From JAHQVI01 sp964407075 (lineage in GTDB: Bacteria > Pseudomonadota > Alphaproteobacteria > Rhizobiales > Rhodomicrobiaceae), in the NCBI GenBank assembly GCA_964407075.1, contig CAYOUE010000078.1, forward strand, positions 1 through 14,184: a stretch of DNA of 14,184 nt, in the 5' to 3' direction. Within the stretch, counting starts at the first letter, position 1, and every line of letters begins with the position of its first letter. Below are positions 1 through 6,840 of this stretch, one piece after another. The notes under the pieces were generated by a model. That model ran no database searches, was not told the DNA's origin, and saw nothing but the letters and a program-made list of their open reading frames with translations. The position numbers were made by a program, and so were the translations under genes.

Positions 1-2
1 GC

Positions 3-704
3 CAGGCCGGCGCACGCTGCCTCGAAGGCGTCATGGGCGGCGCGGGCGTGCTGCTCGGCGGTGTGCCGGGGATCGAACCGGCGAAGGTCGTCGTGCTCGG
101 AGCGGGCGTTGCGGGCAGCCACGCCATAGCGATGGCCGCAGGTCTCGGCGCGGATGTCTTCGCCATCGACCGCGATCTCGACCGGCTGCGCGAACTGGAT
201 GCCCAATATCGCGGCCGTGTCAGGACCGCCTATTCCACGGCTGCCGCCATCGAGCGCCATGTACTCGACGCCGATCTCGTCATCGGCACGGTTCTCGTTC
301 CCGGCGCGGCGGCGCCCAAGCTGATTACGCGCGAACTGGTTACGCGCATGAAGAAGGGTTCGGTCATCGTCGATGTCGCCGTCGATCAGGGCGGCTGCGC
401 TGAGACGACCCGGCTGACCACCCATGCCGATCCGGTCTACGTCGTCGACGGCGTCTTGCATTACTGCGTCGCCAACATGCCCGGCGGCGTCGCGCGCACC
501 GCAGCCTTTGCGCTCAACAACGCCACGCTGCCCTATGTCCGGCGGCTTGCGGCGTCGGGACTGGCGGCGTTTGCGGAAGACGCGCATTTCCGTGCGGGTC
601 TGACGGTGCATGAGGGCGTCGTCACGCACGAGATCGTCGCGCGCGATCTCGGCTACGCCTATGTGCCTGCGGCCGAAATGTTGAACGCCAGGCAGGCGGC
701 CTGA
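3..704 (+). CDS. ald: Alanine dehydrogenase, C-terminal part (5' end outside window)
   Basis: Catalyses NAD-dependent oxidative deamination of L-alanine to pyruvate and ammonia in the cytoplasm. The frame is open from base 3, so the gene starts before the window; about 233 residues of a roughly 370-residue family are present. Visible are the glycine-rich NAD-binding turn GAGVAG (bases 99-116) after a PAKVVVLG strand, the DVAVDQGGC segment, and the family block HYCVANMPGGVARTAA followed by NATLPYV near the C-terminus. These blocks are typical of alanine dehydrogenase and unlike the ornithine-cyclodeaminase-type EutC found in other ectoine clusters. The doeC-like gene follows 63 bp downstream on the same strand, then the aminotransferase, suggesting one transcription unit. 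Inference: it regenerates pyruvate from alanine formed by that aminotransferase, as Ald does beside taurine:pyruvate aminotransferase. The family call is secure; the pathway role is inferred. Confidence 0.92.
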   Translation, partial: QAGARCLEGVMGGAGVLLGGVPGIEPAKVVVLGAGVAGSHAIAMAAGLGADVFAIDRDLDRLRELDAQYRGRVRTAYSTAAAIERHVLDADLVIGTVLVPGAAAPKLITRELVTRMKKGSVIVDVAVDQGGCAETTRLTTHADPVYVVDGVLHYCVANMPGGVARTAAFALNNATLPYVRRLAASGLAAFAEDAHFRAGLTVHEGVVTHEIVARDLGYAYVPAAEMLNARQAA

Positions 705-715
705 CCTTCACCGCT

Positions 716-730
716 TCTCCCCACGGGAGA
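716..730. repeat. Short inverted repeat between ald and doeC-like gene
   Basis: TCTCCC and GGGAGA (716-721 and 725-730) are perfect complements around a CAC loop. No T-run follows, so it is not an intrinsic terminator. It resembles a worn version of the CTTCTCCCC...GGGGAGAAG palindromes common between rhizobial genes; that comparison is from memory and tentative. Confidence 0.35.
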
Positions 731-767
731 GAGTCCGGAACTCGAACTTACGACGGGAGCGTCAATC

Positions 768-1210
768 ATGGACATGCGTAACCCGACTCTGGAACGCGAT
801 TCATCTCTTCGCCATCTGAAGGATGCGCGGCTCAAGCGCGAATTCGCCTATCTGGACGGCAAGTGGCAGGCCGCCGACTGCGGCGCGGTCATCACGGTCA
901 CGAACCCTGCCAATGGCGCGGTCGTAGGTCAGGTCCCCGCGATGGGCGAAGCCGAGACGCGCCGCGCCATTGCGGCTGCGGATGCGGCGTTTCCGGCCTG
1001 GTCTGGCCTGCTCCCGCAGGAACGCGCCGCCCGGATGCGCGCCTGGTTCGACGCGATCACGGCGAATGCCGAAGACCTGGCGCTGCTGATGACGCTGGAG
1101 CAGGGCAAGCCGCTCGCCGAGTCGCGCGGCGAGATCGCCTATGCGGCCAGCTTCGTCGAATGGTATGCAGAGGAAGCCAAACGGCTGAACGGCGAGGTTG
1201 TGGCGGGGCA
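768..1210 (+). CDS. doeC: Aldehyde dehydrogenase (DoeC/GabD-like), N-terminal piece of an assembly-split gene
   Basis: This is the first part of an NAD(P)-dependent semialdehyde dehydrogenase. In ectoine breakdown (DoeC) it would oxidise aspartate-semialdehyde to aspartate; the sequence is also close to succinate-semialdehyde dehydrogenase GabD. The start ATG has a GGGAG Shine-Dalgarno (755-759) eight bases upstream. The N-terminal ALDH fold is clear: a YLDGKW opening, the VTNPANG strand, an AIAAADAAFPAWS helix, then LMTLEQGKPLAE and the FVEWYAEEAKR helix. True sequence stops at about 1210. Beyond that the frame runs into foreign DNA and ten Ns, and the gene resumes at 1361 in another frame. 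Joining 768-1185 to 1361-2439 gives 498 residues, normal for the family. The split is an artefact, so the gene is probably intact in the organism. Confidence 0.88.
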
Positions 1211-1350
1211 CGACGGTATGCCACTCCATGCCCGCGAGCCTGCCCACGGTCGGGTAGCCGGTGGCACGCACGCCCTCGACCGAGGCCGACTCCGGGTAGT
1301 TGCCGGTGAAGTGGGCGGTGTCGACGACCACCTTGTGGAGGCGGCCGGGC
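1211..1350 (-). pseudogene. Foreign allantoicase gene fragment (probable contaminant at contig end)
   Basis: The minus strand encodes about 46 residues with no stop that match the allantoicase family: the core motif VVVDTAHFTGNYPESASVEG is followed by a tryptophan and a VP motif (EWHTVVP). Allantoicase hydrolyses allantoate in purine catabolism, which is unrelated to this locus. In this frame 44 of 46 codons end in G or C, well above the neighbouring genes and typical of Streptomyces-like actinobacteria. The fragment has neither start nor end, and its right edge meets the Ns. It interrupts the dehydrogenase exactly after the 25-bp overlap. The allantoicase call rests on recognising the motif; the contaminant origin is inferred. 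Confidence 0.75.
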
Positions 1351-1360
1351 NNNNNNNNNN
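1351..1360. other. Assembly gap of ten Ns
   Basis: Ten Ns of fixed length mark a scaffold join of unknown true size. The flanking duplicated 25 bp suggests the real gap size is negative (the contigs overlap), so no sequence is likely to be missing here. Confidence 0.95.
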
Positions 1361-2439
1361 TGAACGGCGAGGTTGTGGCGGGGCATCTGCCCGACCGGCT
1401 CATGACCGTGCGGCGCGAGCCGATCGGCGTCGCAGCGGCGGTCACGCCATGGAATTTTCCGGCCGCAATGATTACGCGCAAGGCCGCGGCTGCGATGGCG
1501 GCGGGCTGCCCGGTCATCGTGCGCCCGGCCTCGGAAACGCCGTTTTCCGCGCTTGCCCTCGCCGAACTGGCCGACCGCGCAGGCGTTCCGGCGGGCGTCT
1601 TCTCCGTTCTCACCGGCTCGCGCGCGATCGTGGCCGAGCTTTGCGCCAACCCCGCCGTGCGCGCCATCAGCTTCACCGGCTCGACCGAGGTAGGGCGCAT
1701 CCTGCTGCGCCAGTCGGCGGATACCGTCAAGCGCATGGGCATGGAACTGGGCGGGCACGCGCCGTTCATCGCGTTCCCTGACGCGGATCCGGACGAAGCC
1801 GTCAACGGCGCGCTGGCGGCGAAGTTTCAGACTTCCGGTCAGGACTGCCTTGCGGCCAACCGCATCTATGTCCATGCCGACATGTACGAAGCCTTCGTGG
1901 AGCGCTTCGCCGATGCCATCCGCGAGCTGAATGTCGGAGACGGCCTCGATACGGACACCGAAATCGGCCCGCTGATGAACGAGGCGGCGGTCAGGAAATG
2001 CGAGGCGCATGTGCGCGACGCTGTGGAGAAGGGCGCGCGTCTCATCTGCGGCGGCAGGCGGAGCGATAAAGGCGGCCTGTTCTTCGAACCGGCGCTGCTG
2101 GCCGATGTCACGCCGGACATGGCCATAAGCCGCGAGGAGACTTTCGGCCCGGTGGCCGCCGTGACGCGGTTTACGGATGAGGATCATCTGCGCGCGCTGA
2201 TGAATCATCCGGAATATGGCCTCATGGCCTATCTCTACACCAACGACCACAGCCGTATTCAGCGCCTGACCCGCGCTCTCGACTATGGCATGGTGGCGGT
2301 CAACTGCGTGAAGGTCACGGGCGCTCCGATCCCGTTCGGCGGTGTCAAACAATCCGGGCTGGGCCGCGAAGGCGGGCGCTGGGGCCTCGACGAGTTCATG
2401 GAATACAAATATGTCTGCGCCGCCTACAAGGCCGCGTGA
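1361..2439 (+). CDS. doeC: Aldehyde dehydrogenase (DoeC/GabD-like), catalytic and C-terminal piece
   Basis: This is the continuation of the gene that begins at 768, readable from 1361 to the TGA ending at 2439. In the repaired 498-residue numbering it contains the cofactor-binding TPWNFP motif (Asn171, with Lys180 in MITRK), the FTGSTEVG nucleotide-binding turn, the general base Glu268 in MELGG and the catalytic nucleophile Cys302 in SGQDC. The last two match the canonical ALDH numbering exactly. ETFGPV and PFGGVKQSGLGREGG are the usual late motifs of the succinate-semialdehyde dehydrogenase class. The downstream aminotransferase starts 16 bp after the stop. The preferred substrate (aspartate- or succinate-semialdehyde) cannot be read from sequence; the ectoine context favours aspartate-semialdehyde. 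Confidence 0.92.
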
Positions 2440-2455
2440 AGGAGCGATTTTCGAG

Positions 2456-3838
2456 ATGAACATGGACCGCACCAACGATCTGGAAGCGCTCGACCGGGCG
2501 CATATGTTCCACCCCTCGACCCATCTGGCGCAATTCGCGCGCGGCGAAGCGCCCAGCCGGATCGTGACAGGCGGCGAGGGCGTTCATATCGTGGACCGCG
2601 ACGGGCGGCGCAGCATGGACGGTTTCGCCGGGCTTTATTGCGTGAATATCGGCTATGGGCGCAGCGAAGTGGCGGAAGCCATCGCCGAGCAGGCCAAGAA
2701 GCTGGCCTATTACCATGCCTATGTCGGGCATTCGAACGAGCCGGCGATCCTCTTGTCCGAGCGGATCGTGCGCATGGCGGGCATGGGCATGAGCCGGGTC
2801 TATTACGGCCTGTCCGGCTCGGATGCGAACGAGACCAACATCAAGCTGGTCTGGTATTACAACAACATTCTCGGGCGGCCGGAAAAGAAGAAGATCATCT
2901 CGCGCTGGCGGGGCTATCACGGCTCCGGTCTCATGACCGGCAGCCTGACCGGTCTTGAACTGTTCCACAAGGCGTTCGACCTGCCGCTGGACCGCGTGCT
3001 GCACACGGCCTGCCCGCATCATTACTGGAATGCGGCGGAGGGCGAGAGCGAGGAGGAATTCTCGCAGCGCTGCGCGGACGAGCTTGAGCGGCTGATCCTC
3101 GCCGAAGGGCCGGACACGGTCGCGGCTTTCATCGGCGAGCCGGTCATGGGCACGGGCGGGCTGATCCCGCCGCCTGCCGGCTATTGGGCCACGATTCAGG
3201 CCGTTCTGGCGAAACATGACGTGCTGCTGATCGCCGACGAGGTCGTCACGGCCTTCGGCCGGACGGGGCAATATTTCGGATCGCACACTTATGGAATCAG
3301 GCCGGACATCATCACCATCGCCAAGGGGCTGACCTCGGCCTATGCGCCGCTTTCCGGCAGCATCATCGGCGAGCGCGTCTGGAAGACGCTCGAACAGGGG
3401 ACGGACGAACTCGGGCCGATCGGCCATGGCTGGACCTATTCGGCGCATCCGCTCTGCGCGGCGGCGGCGAACGCCAATCTGGACATCGTCGATCGCGAGG
3501 ATCTGACCGGCAATGCTCGCGACACCGGCGCCTACATGCAGAAGCGGCTGCATGAGACATTCGCCGATCACCCGATGGTCGGCGAGGTGCGCGGCGTCGG
3601 CCTGCTGGCGGCGCTGGAATTCGTCGCCGACAAGGGCAAGAAAGAGCGTTTCGATCCGGGCAGGAAGGTCGGCCCGGCCGTCTCGGCGGCCTGCCTCGAA
3701 GAGGGCCTGATCGCCCGCGCCATGCCGCAGGGCGACATTCTCGGCTTCGCCCCGCCGCTGATTATCACGCGCGGTGAGGTTGACGAGCTTGTCGCGATGG
3801 CGAAGCGCGCGGTCGACAAGGTTCACGCCGGGCTTTAG
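2456..3838 (+). CDS. doeD: Class III PLP-dependent aminotransferase, DoeD-like (diaminobutyrate transaminase of ectoine catabolism)
   Basis: Cytoplasmic omega-transaminase of 460 residues. It is expected to convert L-2,4-diaminobutyrate to aspartate-4-semialdehyde, which the preceding dehydrogenase would oxidise. PLP-site elements are all present: the phosphate-binding SGSDA loop (120-124), the ring-stacking Tyr154 in GYHGS, Glu228 in GEPVMGTGG, Asp261 in ADEVVTAFGRTG and the Schiff-base Lys290 in IAKGLTSAYAPL. The chosen ATG has an AAGGAG 11 bases upstream, somewhat far; a second in-frame ATG lies two codons on. The open frame extends upstream into doeC, but those residues are not aminotransferase-like. 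The overall type is the beta-alanine/taurine:pyruvate group, so pyruvate is a likely amino acceptor, which fits ald two genes upstream. Its stop is 7 bp from the stop of the converging minus-strand gene. Confidence 0.88.
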   Translation: MNMDRTNDLEALDRAHMFHPSTHLAQFARGEAPSRIVTGGEGVHIVDRDGRRSMDGFAGLYCVNIGYGRSEVAEAIAEQAKKLAYYHAYVGHSNEPAILLSERIVRMAGMGMSRVYYGLSGSDANETNIKLVWYYNNILGRPEKKKIISRWRGYHGSGLMTGSLTGLELFHKAFDLPLDRVLHTACPHHYWNAAEGESEEEFSQRCADELERLILAEGPDTVAAFIGEPVMGTGGLIPPPAGYWATIQAVLAKHDVLLIADEVVTAFGRTGQYFGSHTYGIRPDIITIAKGLTSAYAPLSGSIIGERVWKTLEQGTDELGPIGHGWTYSAHPLCAAAANANLDIVDREDLTGNARDTGAYMQKRLHETFADHPMVGEVRGVGLLAALEFVADKGKKERFDPGRKVGPAVSAACLEEGLIARAMPQGDILGFAPPLIITRGEVDELVAMAKRAVDKVHAGL

Positions 3839-3845
3839 GCGACGC

Positions 3846-4325
3846 TTACATCCGCGCTGCGCCGGACTCGGGGATGACGGATACGGATTTTCCTATTGCG
3901 GCGCGCGCCGTCGCGAGGAACGCTGCAAAGACGATGAAGGCGTTTGCCGCGTGTCCGTATTCCCATTGCGTGCGCAGGGCCTCCCAGTTCTCGGTAGGCC
4001 GGGTCCAGTTCGCCGTGGCCTGATTGCCCGGAAAGACCCAGATGAAGAACACGGTCAGGCTGATGGCAATCAATGCGCATGAAATGAGCGCCCATGACGC
4101 CGAAGCGGGATCGCGTTTGCGCAGCGCGAGGAAGAGCGCGCCGTTTGCGGCGATCGCCCCGAGGATCGGCGCACCGAACAGCGCCCAGCCTGCGTAGATC
4201 TGCTGAACCGTGAAATAGTCGTCCCGGTCGAGCGTTATCTTGGCGGGCAGTTCGAACAGATGAGCGCCGCTGGGGACGAGTATGAGCGCGGTCAGCGCCA
4301 GCGTGAGGATCTTGAGAAGCTTCAT
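3846..4325 (-). CDS. Small four-TM membrane protein, DUF1772-like
   Basis: The protein has 159 residues with four hydrophobic segments, at about 3-22, 46-68, 76-98 and 124-143, so it is probably an inner-membrane protein. Between the last two is a conserved-looking stretch with FPGNQATANW and NWEALRTQWEYGHAAN; a tryptophan/charged motif followed by His just before the last helix resembles DUF1772 (anthrone-oxygenase-like) proteins. The ATG is chosen because a clear AAGGAG lies eight bases upstream; the frame also runs further upstream through doeA antisense, which is not coding. It follows doeA on the same strand after 92 bp and may be cotranscribed with it. The function is unknown: it could be an oxidoreductase-like membrane protein, but no catalytic residue can be named. 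The family call is moderate. Confidence 0.72.
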   Translation of the reverse strand: MKLLKILTLALTALILVPSGAHLFELPAKITLDRDDYFTVQQIYAGWALFGAPILGAIAANGALFLALRKRDPASASWALISCALIAISLTVFFIWVFPGNQATANWTRPTENWEALRTQWEYGHAANAFIVFAAFLATARAAIGKSVSVIPESGAARM

Positions 4326-4417
4326 TCCGGCATCTCCTTCGCTGCCTTTGCGCGATTGCGAAGCGGGACGCCATGATGGGCGGATGTGGCTATTTTTTGA
4401 TTGCCCGGCCGGGACGC

Positions 4418-5596
4418 TCACTTCACGAACAGCTTGCGCGGCACGCTGGCCAGGCACTCCCCGCCGCCTTCCGTCACCAGCACGCTTTCGGTGATCTCGA
4501 ATCCCCAGTCGTCGAACCACAGGCCGGGCATGAAATGGAACGTCATGCCGGCCTGCAACTCCGTCCGGTCGCTGGGCCGCAGGCTCATCGTGCGTTCGCC
4601 CCAGTCCGGCGGATAGCTCAGGCCGATGGGATAGCCGCAGCGATTGTCCTTTTCGTAGCCGCGCCGGTTGAGAATGTCGAAGAAGGTCTGGGCGACTTCT
4701 CCGCACGTATTGCCGGGCCGGAATTTCTCTAGCGTGGCTTCGATGCCCTCGATGATGACCTTTTCGACATCGAGATATTTCTCCGGCGGCTTGCCGAAAT
4801 AGAGCGTGCGCGAGCAGGGGCAGTGATAGCGGTTATGCGTGCCGGCCAGTTCGAGGAACATGCCGGTCTCGCCTTCGAGAATGCCTGCGTCCCATGTCAT
4901 GTGGCAGGCCGACGCTTCCTCGCCCGATCCGATCAGCGGCACGATGGCCGGGTAGTCGCCATAATGCTCCGGCGTGCCCTTGATGCCCGCATGGTAGATC
5001 TCGGCGACGAGGTCGTTCTTGCGCATCCCCGGTTCGGCGACCTCCATGATGCGGTCGTAGACATGCTCGATTACCCGGGCGGCCGAGCGCATGTAGACGA
5101 TTTCCTGCTCCGATTTGACCGCCCGCCTCCAGTTGACGAGATAGGTGGCGTCGCGGAACTCGGCGTCGGGCAGGTTGGTCCGCAGCGAGTTCATGGCGGC
5201 TGCGGAGAAATAATAATTGTCCATCTCCGCGCCGATGGCCGAATGTCCCCAGCCGCGCGCCAGGAACACTTCGGAGAGCCTGTCCATCGGATGAAGGTCG
5301 GGCGACTGCACATAGTAGTCCGGATACGGAATGATATTGTCCCTGTCGAGGATAGTCGTCAGTTTCGCCCCCGCCGCATCGATTCCCCGCCCGAACCAGA
5401 ACAATCCGCCGTCGAGCGCGACGACCACGCATTGATGCACGTAGAACGACCACCCGTCATAGCCCGTGAGCCACGCCATGTTCGAGGGATCCGAGACGAT
5501 CAGCACCTCGATTCCGGCATTCTCCATAGCAGTGCGCGTGCTTGCAATGCGGGCGTCATATTCGGCTGCGCTGAAGCGCATACGGCTCGGTTTCAT
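4418..5596 (-). CDS. doeA: Ectoine hydrolase (DoeA/EutD, M24 peptidase fold)
   Basis: Opens the ectoine ring to N-acetyl-L-2,4-diaminobutyrate, the first step of ectoine catabolism. It has 392 residues, close to the usual 390-400. The N-terminal signature SDPSNMAWLTGYDGWSFYVHQ (36-56) is characteristic of ectoine hydrolases, followed by the C-terminal pita-bread domain. Four of the five metal ligands of ordinary M24 peptidases are replaced: the positions are Glu249 in FLEL, Cys261 in CPCSRT, Tyr322 in GYPIG and Met356 in HFMPG; only Glu370 in ITES remains. This agrees with the reported metal-independent EutD mechanism with a covalent Glu intermediate, and Glu249 is the likely nucleophile. The start at 5596 has AGGA nine bases upstream; ATG 5605 abuts that AGGA and is less likely. 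It is transcribed divergently from ehuB. Confidence 0.9.
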   Translation of the reverse strand: MKPSRMRFSAAEYDARIASTRTAMENAGIEVLIVSDPSNMAWLTGYDGWSFYVHQCVVVALDGGLFWFGRGIDAAGAKLTTILDRDNIIPYPDYYVQSPDLHPMDRLSEVFLARGWGHSAIGAEMDNYYFSAAAMNSLRTNLPDAEFRDATYLVNWRRAVKSEQEIVYMRSAARVIEHVYDRIMEVAEPGMRKNDLVAEIYHAGIKGTPEHYGDYPAIVPLIGSGEEASACHMTWDAGILEGETGMFLELAGTHNRYHCPCSRTLYFGKPPEKYLDVEKVIIEGIEATLEKFRPGNTCGEVAQTFFDILNRRGYEKDNRCGYPIGLSYPPDWGERTMSLRPSDRTELQAGMTFHFMPGLWFDDWGFEITESVLVTEGGGECLASVPRKLFVK

Positions 5597-5678
5597 GCGT
5601 GACATTCCTGTTGCGACCGGCCGGACATTGTGCGCCTTACGCCTGCATTGTAGGGCCGGTCTGCACGGTCTGATTGTC

Positions 5679-5692
5679 TGTTGTGCACAACA
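5679..5692. promoter_or_regulatory. Candidate GntR/FadR-type operator, perfect palindrome TGTTGTGCACAACA
   Basis: A 14-bp perfect inverted repeat centred about 90 bp upstream of the doeA start. Its core TTGTGCACAA fits the general FadR-subfamily operator pattern (a GT and AC pair around a short spacer). The FCD-type regulator encoded at the end of the ehu operon is the obvious candidate ligand. The palindrome is seen directly; the binding partner is inferred. Confidence 0.55.
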
Positions 5693-5767
5693 CGTCGAAT
5701 TTTTAAGCAGAAACACCCTGCATATGGCCAAAAATCTAACTAAAATATACTTAGATGTACATAACTG

Positions 5768-5795
5768 TTGATCGTTAAGCCCAAATTTGTAATCC
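5768..5795 (+). promoter_or_regulatory. Possible ehuB promoter (TTGATC - 16 bp - TAATCC)
   Basis: TTGATC at 5768-5773 and TAATCC at 5790-5795 are separated by 16 bp at the edge of the AT-rich block and would give a leader of about 110 nt for ehuB. Both boxes are imperfect, so this is only a candidate. Confidence 0.25.
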
Positions 5796-5913
5796 TGAAA
5801 ATGACAGGTTCAAGACGGTCTATCCGGCGCGCACGCGCCATATTTCGCCCGCATCCCCGCGATGCGATGGCCGGGCCTCGCACAGGGCCGGCCGAACTTC
5901 ATGGGAGGACTCG

Positions 5914-6777
5914 ATGATCCAGACGAAAAGCATGACCCGCAGCATTCTGCTCGGCGCGGCGGCCACGGTTCTCGCTGTCGCGACCGCCGCGACCGCGATG
6001 GCCGAAACCACGCTTGAGAAGATCAAGAAGCAGGGCTACATCCGCATCGGCTTCGCGAATGAAGCGCCCTATTCCTACGCGACTTCGGACGGCAAGCTGA
6101 CGGGCGAGTCGCCGACGGTCTTCCGGCATGTCATGAAACAGCTCGGCGTCGAGGAAGTCGACGGCGTGCTGACGGAATGGGGCTCGCTCATTCCCGGGCT
6201 CAAGGCCGGCCGGTTCGACGCGATTGTCGCCTCGATGTATGTCACGCCGGCGCGCTGCGAGCAGATCATATTTGCCAACCCGACCTATGGAATTGGCGAG
6301 GCATTCATCGTCAAGAACGGCAATCCGGATGGCATCAGCAACTATGCGGACGCTGTCGAGAAAGGCAAGACGATCGCCTTCGTCGCCGGAACCGCCGAGA
6401 TCGAGCACGCCGAACTCGCAGGCATGAGCCGCGATCAGCGTTTGATCGTGCCGGATTTCGCATCGGCCGTGGCCGCCGTCAAGGCGGATCGCGCCTCCGC
6501 AGCCGCCTTCACGTCGCTGACTGCGCAGGATCTGGCCTCGAAAGATGACACAGTCGAGCGCGCCGAGCCTTTCACCTTCACGCATGAAGGCAAGATCTAC
6601 AAGGGCGAAGGCTCTTTCGGCTTCCGCCTGGAGGACACCGACCTGCGCGACGCCGTCAATGCAGAGCTTGCCAAGTTCATCGGCACGCCCGAGCATCTCG
6701 AAATGGTCAAGGAATTCGGCTTCGACGAGTCGAACATGCCCGAGAAAACCGCCGAACAGCACTGCGCCGGCGCATAA
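5914..6777 (+). CDS. ehuB: Ectoine/hydroxyectoine ABC transporter substrate-binding protein EhuB
   Basis: Periplasmic solute-binding protein of 287 residues that captures ectoine and hydroxyectoine and delivers them to EhuC/EhuD. It carries a Sec signal peptide (TKSMTR basic region, hydrophobic 11-29, likely cleavage AMA|ETT after residue 30). EhuB-type blocks follow: IGFANEAPYSYA, then LTEWGSLIPGLKAGRFDAI, and MYVTPARCEQIIFANPTY with an arginine that in characterised EhuB contacts the ligand carboxylate. The acidic residue of NEAP and the nearby aromatic ring fit the published ectoine-binding pocket, though a Tyr stands where Sinorhizobium EhuB has Phe. The start is supported by GGGAGG five bases upstream. 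It is the first gene of the operon ehuBCDA-gntR. Related binding proteins take polar amino acids, but the family signature here is strong. Confidence 0.9.
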   Translation: MIQTKSMTRSILLGAAATVLAVATAATAMAETTLEKIKKQGYIRIGFANEAPYSYATSDGKLTGESPTVFRHVMKQLGVEEVDGVLTEWGSLIPGLKAGRFDAIVASMYVTPARCEQIIFANPTYGIGEAFIVKNGNPDGISNYADAVEKGKTIAFVAGTAEIEHAELAGMSRDQRLIVPDFASAVAAVKADRASAAAFTSLTAQDLASKDDTVERAEPFTFTHEGKIYKGEGSFGFRLEDTDLRDAVNAELAKFIGTPEHLEMVKEFGFDESNMPEKTAEQHCAGA

Positions 6778-6789
6778 GCCTCAATTGGC

Positions 6790-6819
6790 GCCCGGTTTCG
6801 CCTTGCAGCGGAGCCGGGC
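6790..6819 (+). other. Hairpin between ehuB and ehuC
   Basis: GCCCGG (6790-6795) pairs with CCGGGC (6814-6819). The interior TTTCGC/GCGGAG also pairs through one A-U, two G-U and three G-C pairs, so the RNA can form a continuous 12-bp stem with a six-base CUUGCA loop. No U-run follows, so it is not an intrinsic terminator. Its place just after the binding-protein gene suggests mRNA stabilisation or attenuated read-through into the permease genes. Confidence 0.55.
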
Positions 6820-6840
6820 CGTTCCTTACGGGGCAGCGTC

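Larger units (their letters stand above)
1186..1385. repeat. 25-bp duplicated contig-end overlap flanking the insert (1186-1210 and 1361-1385)
   Basis: Bases 1186-1210 and 1361-1385 are identical (25 bp, beginning TGAACGGCGAGG). Both encode the same segment of the dehydrogenase around NGEVVAGH. Between them lie 140 bp of unrelated sequence and ten Ns. This is what results when two contigs overlapping by 25 bp are scaffolded but not merged, because the left contig carries a false tail. Confidence 0.9.
5597..5913. promoter_or_regulatory. Divergent doeA/ehuB control region
   Basis: These 317 bp separate two genes pointing away from each other, so the region must hold both promoters. About 5693-5815 is distinctly AT-rich against GC-rich surroundings and contains runs such as AATTTTTAAG and TAAAATATAC. 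It holds a perfect palindrome at 5679-5692, a smaller ATGTACAT palindrome at 5755-5762 and a GGCGCG/CGCGCC inverted repeat at 5826-5839 in the likely ehuB leader. On the doeA side a TACAAT (minus strand, 5652-5647) could be a -10 box, but no good -35 accompanies it. No small ORF with a convincing start was seen. Confidence 0.75.

Noticed and set aside
1211..1350. Horizontal transfer or transposon insertion into doeC
   Set aside because: No inverted repeats or transposase are present. The 25-bp duplicate is far longer than typical target duplications and the other edge is a run of Ns, all pointing to an assembly join.
1300..2439. An independent shorter dehydrogenase starting at ATG 1300
   Set aside because: The residues before 1361 in that frame come from the foreign insert and Ns; the genuine N-terminus is at 768.
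2396..3826. A 476-codon minus-strand frame opposite the aminotransferase
   Set aside because: The plus-strand frame holds a complete set of PLP-enzyme motifs. The antisense product is low-complexity Arg/Asp/Ala sequence, and it overlaps the aminotransferase almost end to end.
3839..3845. Bidirectional terminator between the converging doeD and DUF1772-like genes
   Set aside because: Only seven bases separate the stops and no stem with a T-run is visible at the junction.
5755..5762. ATGTACAT palindrome as a second operator
   Set aside because: Eight-bp palindromes arise often by chance in AT-rich promoter DNA and it does not share the half-site of the 14-bp palindrome.
5826..5839. GGCGCG/CGCGCC inverted repeat in the ehuB leader as a riboswitch
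   Set aside because: It is a single short stem with a two-base loop; there are no further paired elements or terminator to make a riboswitch.
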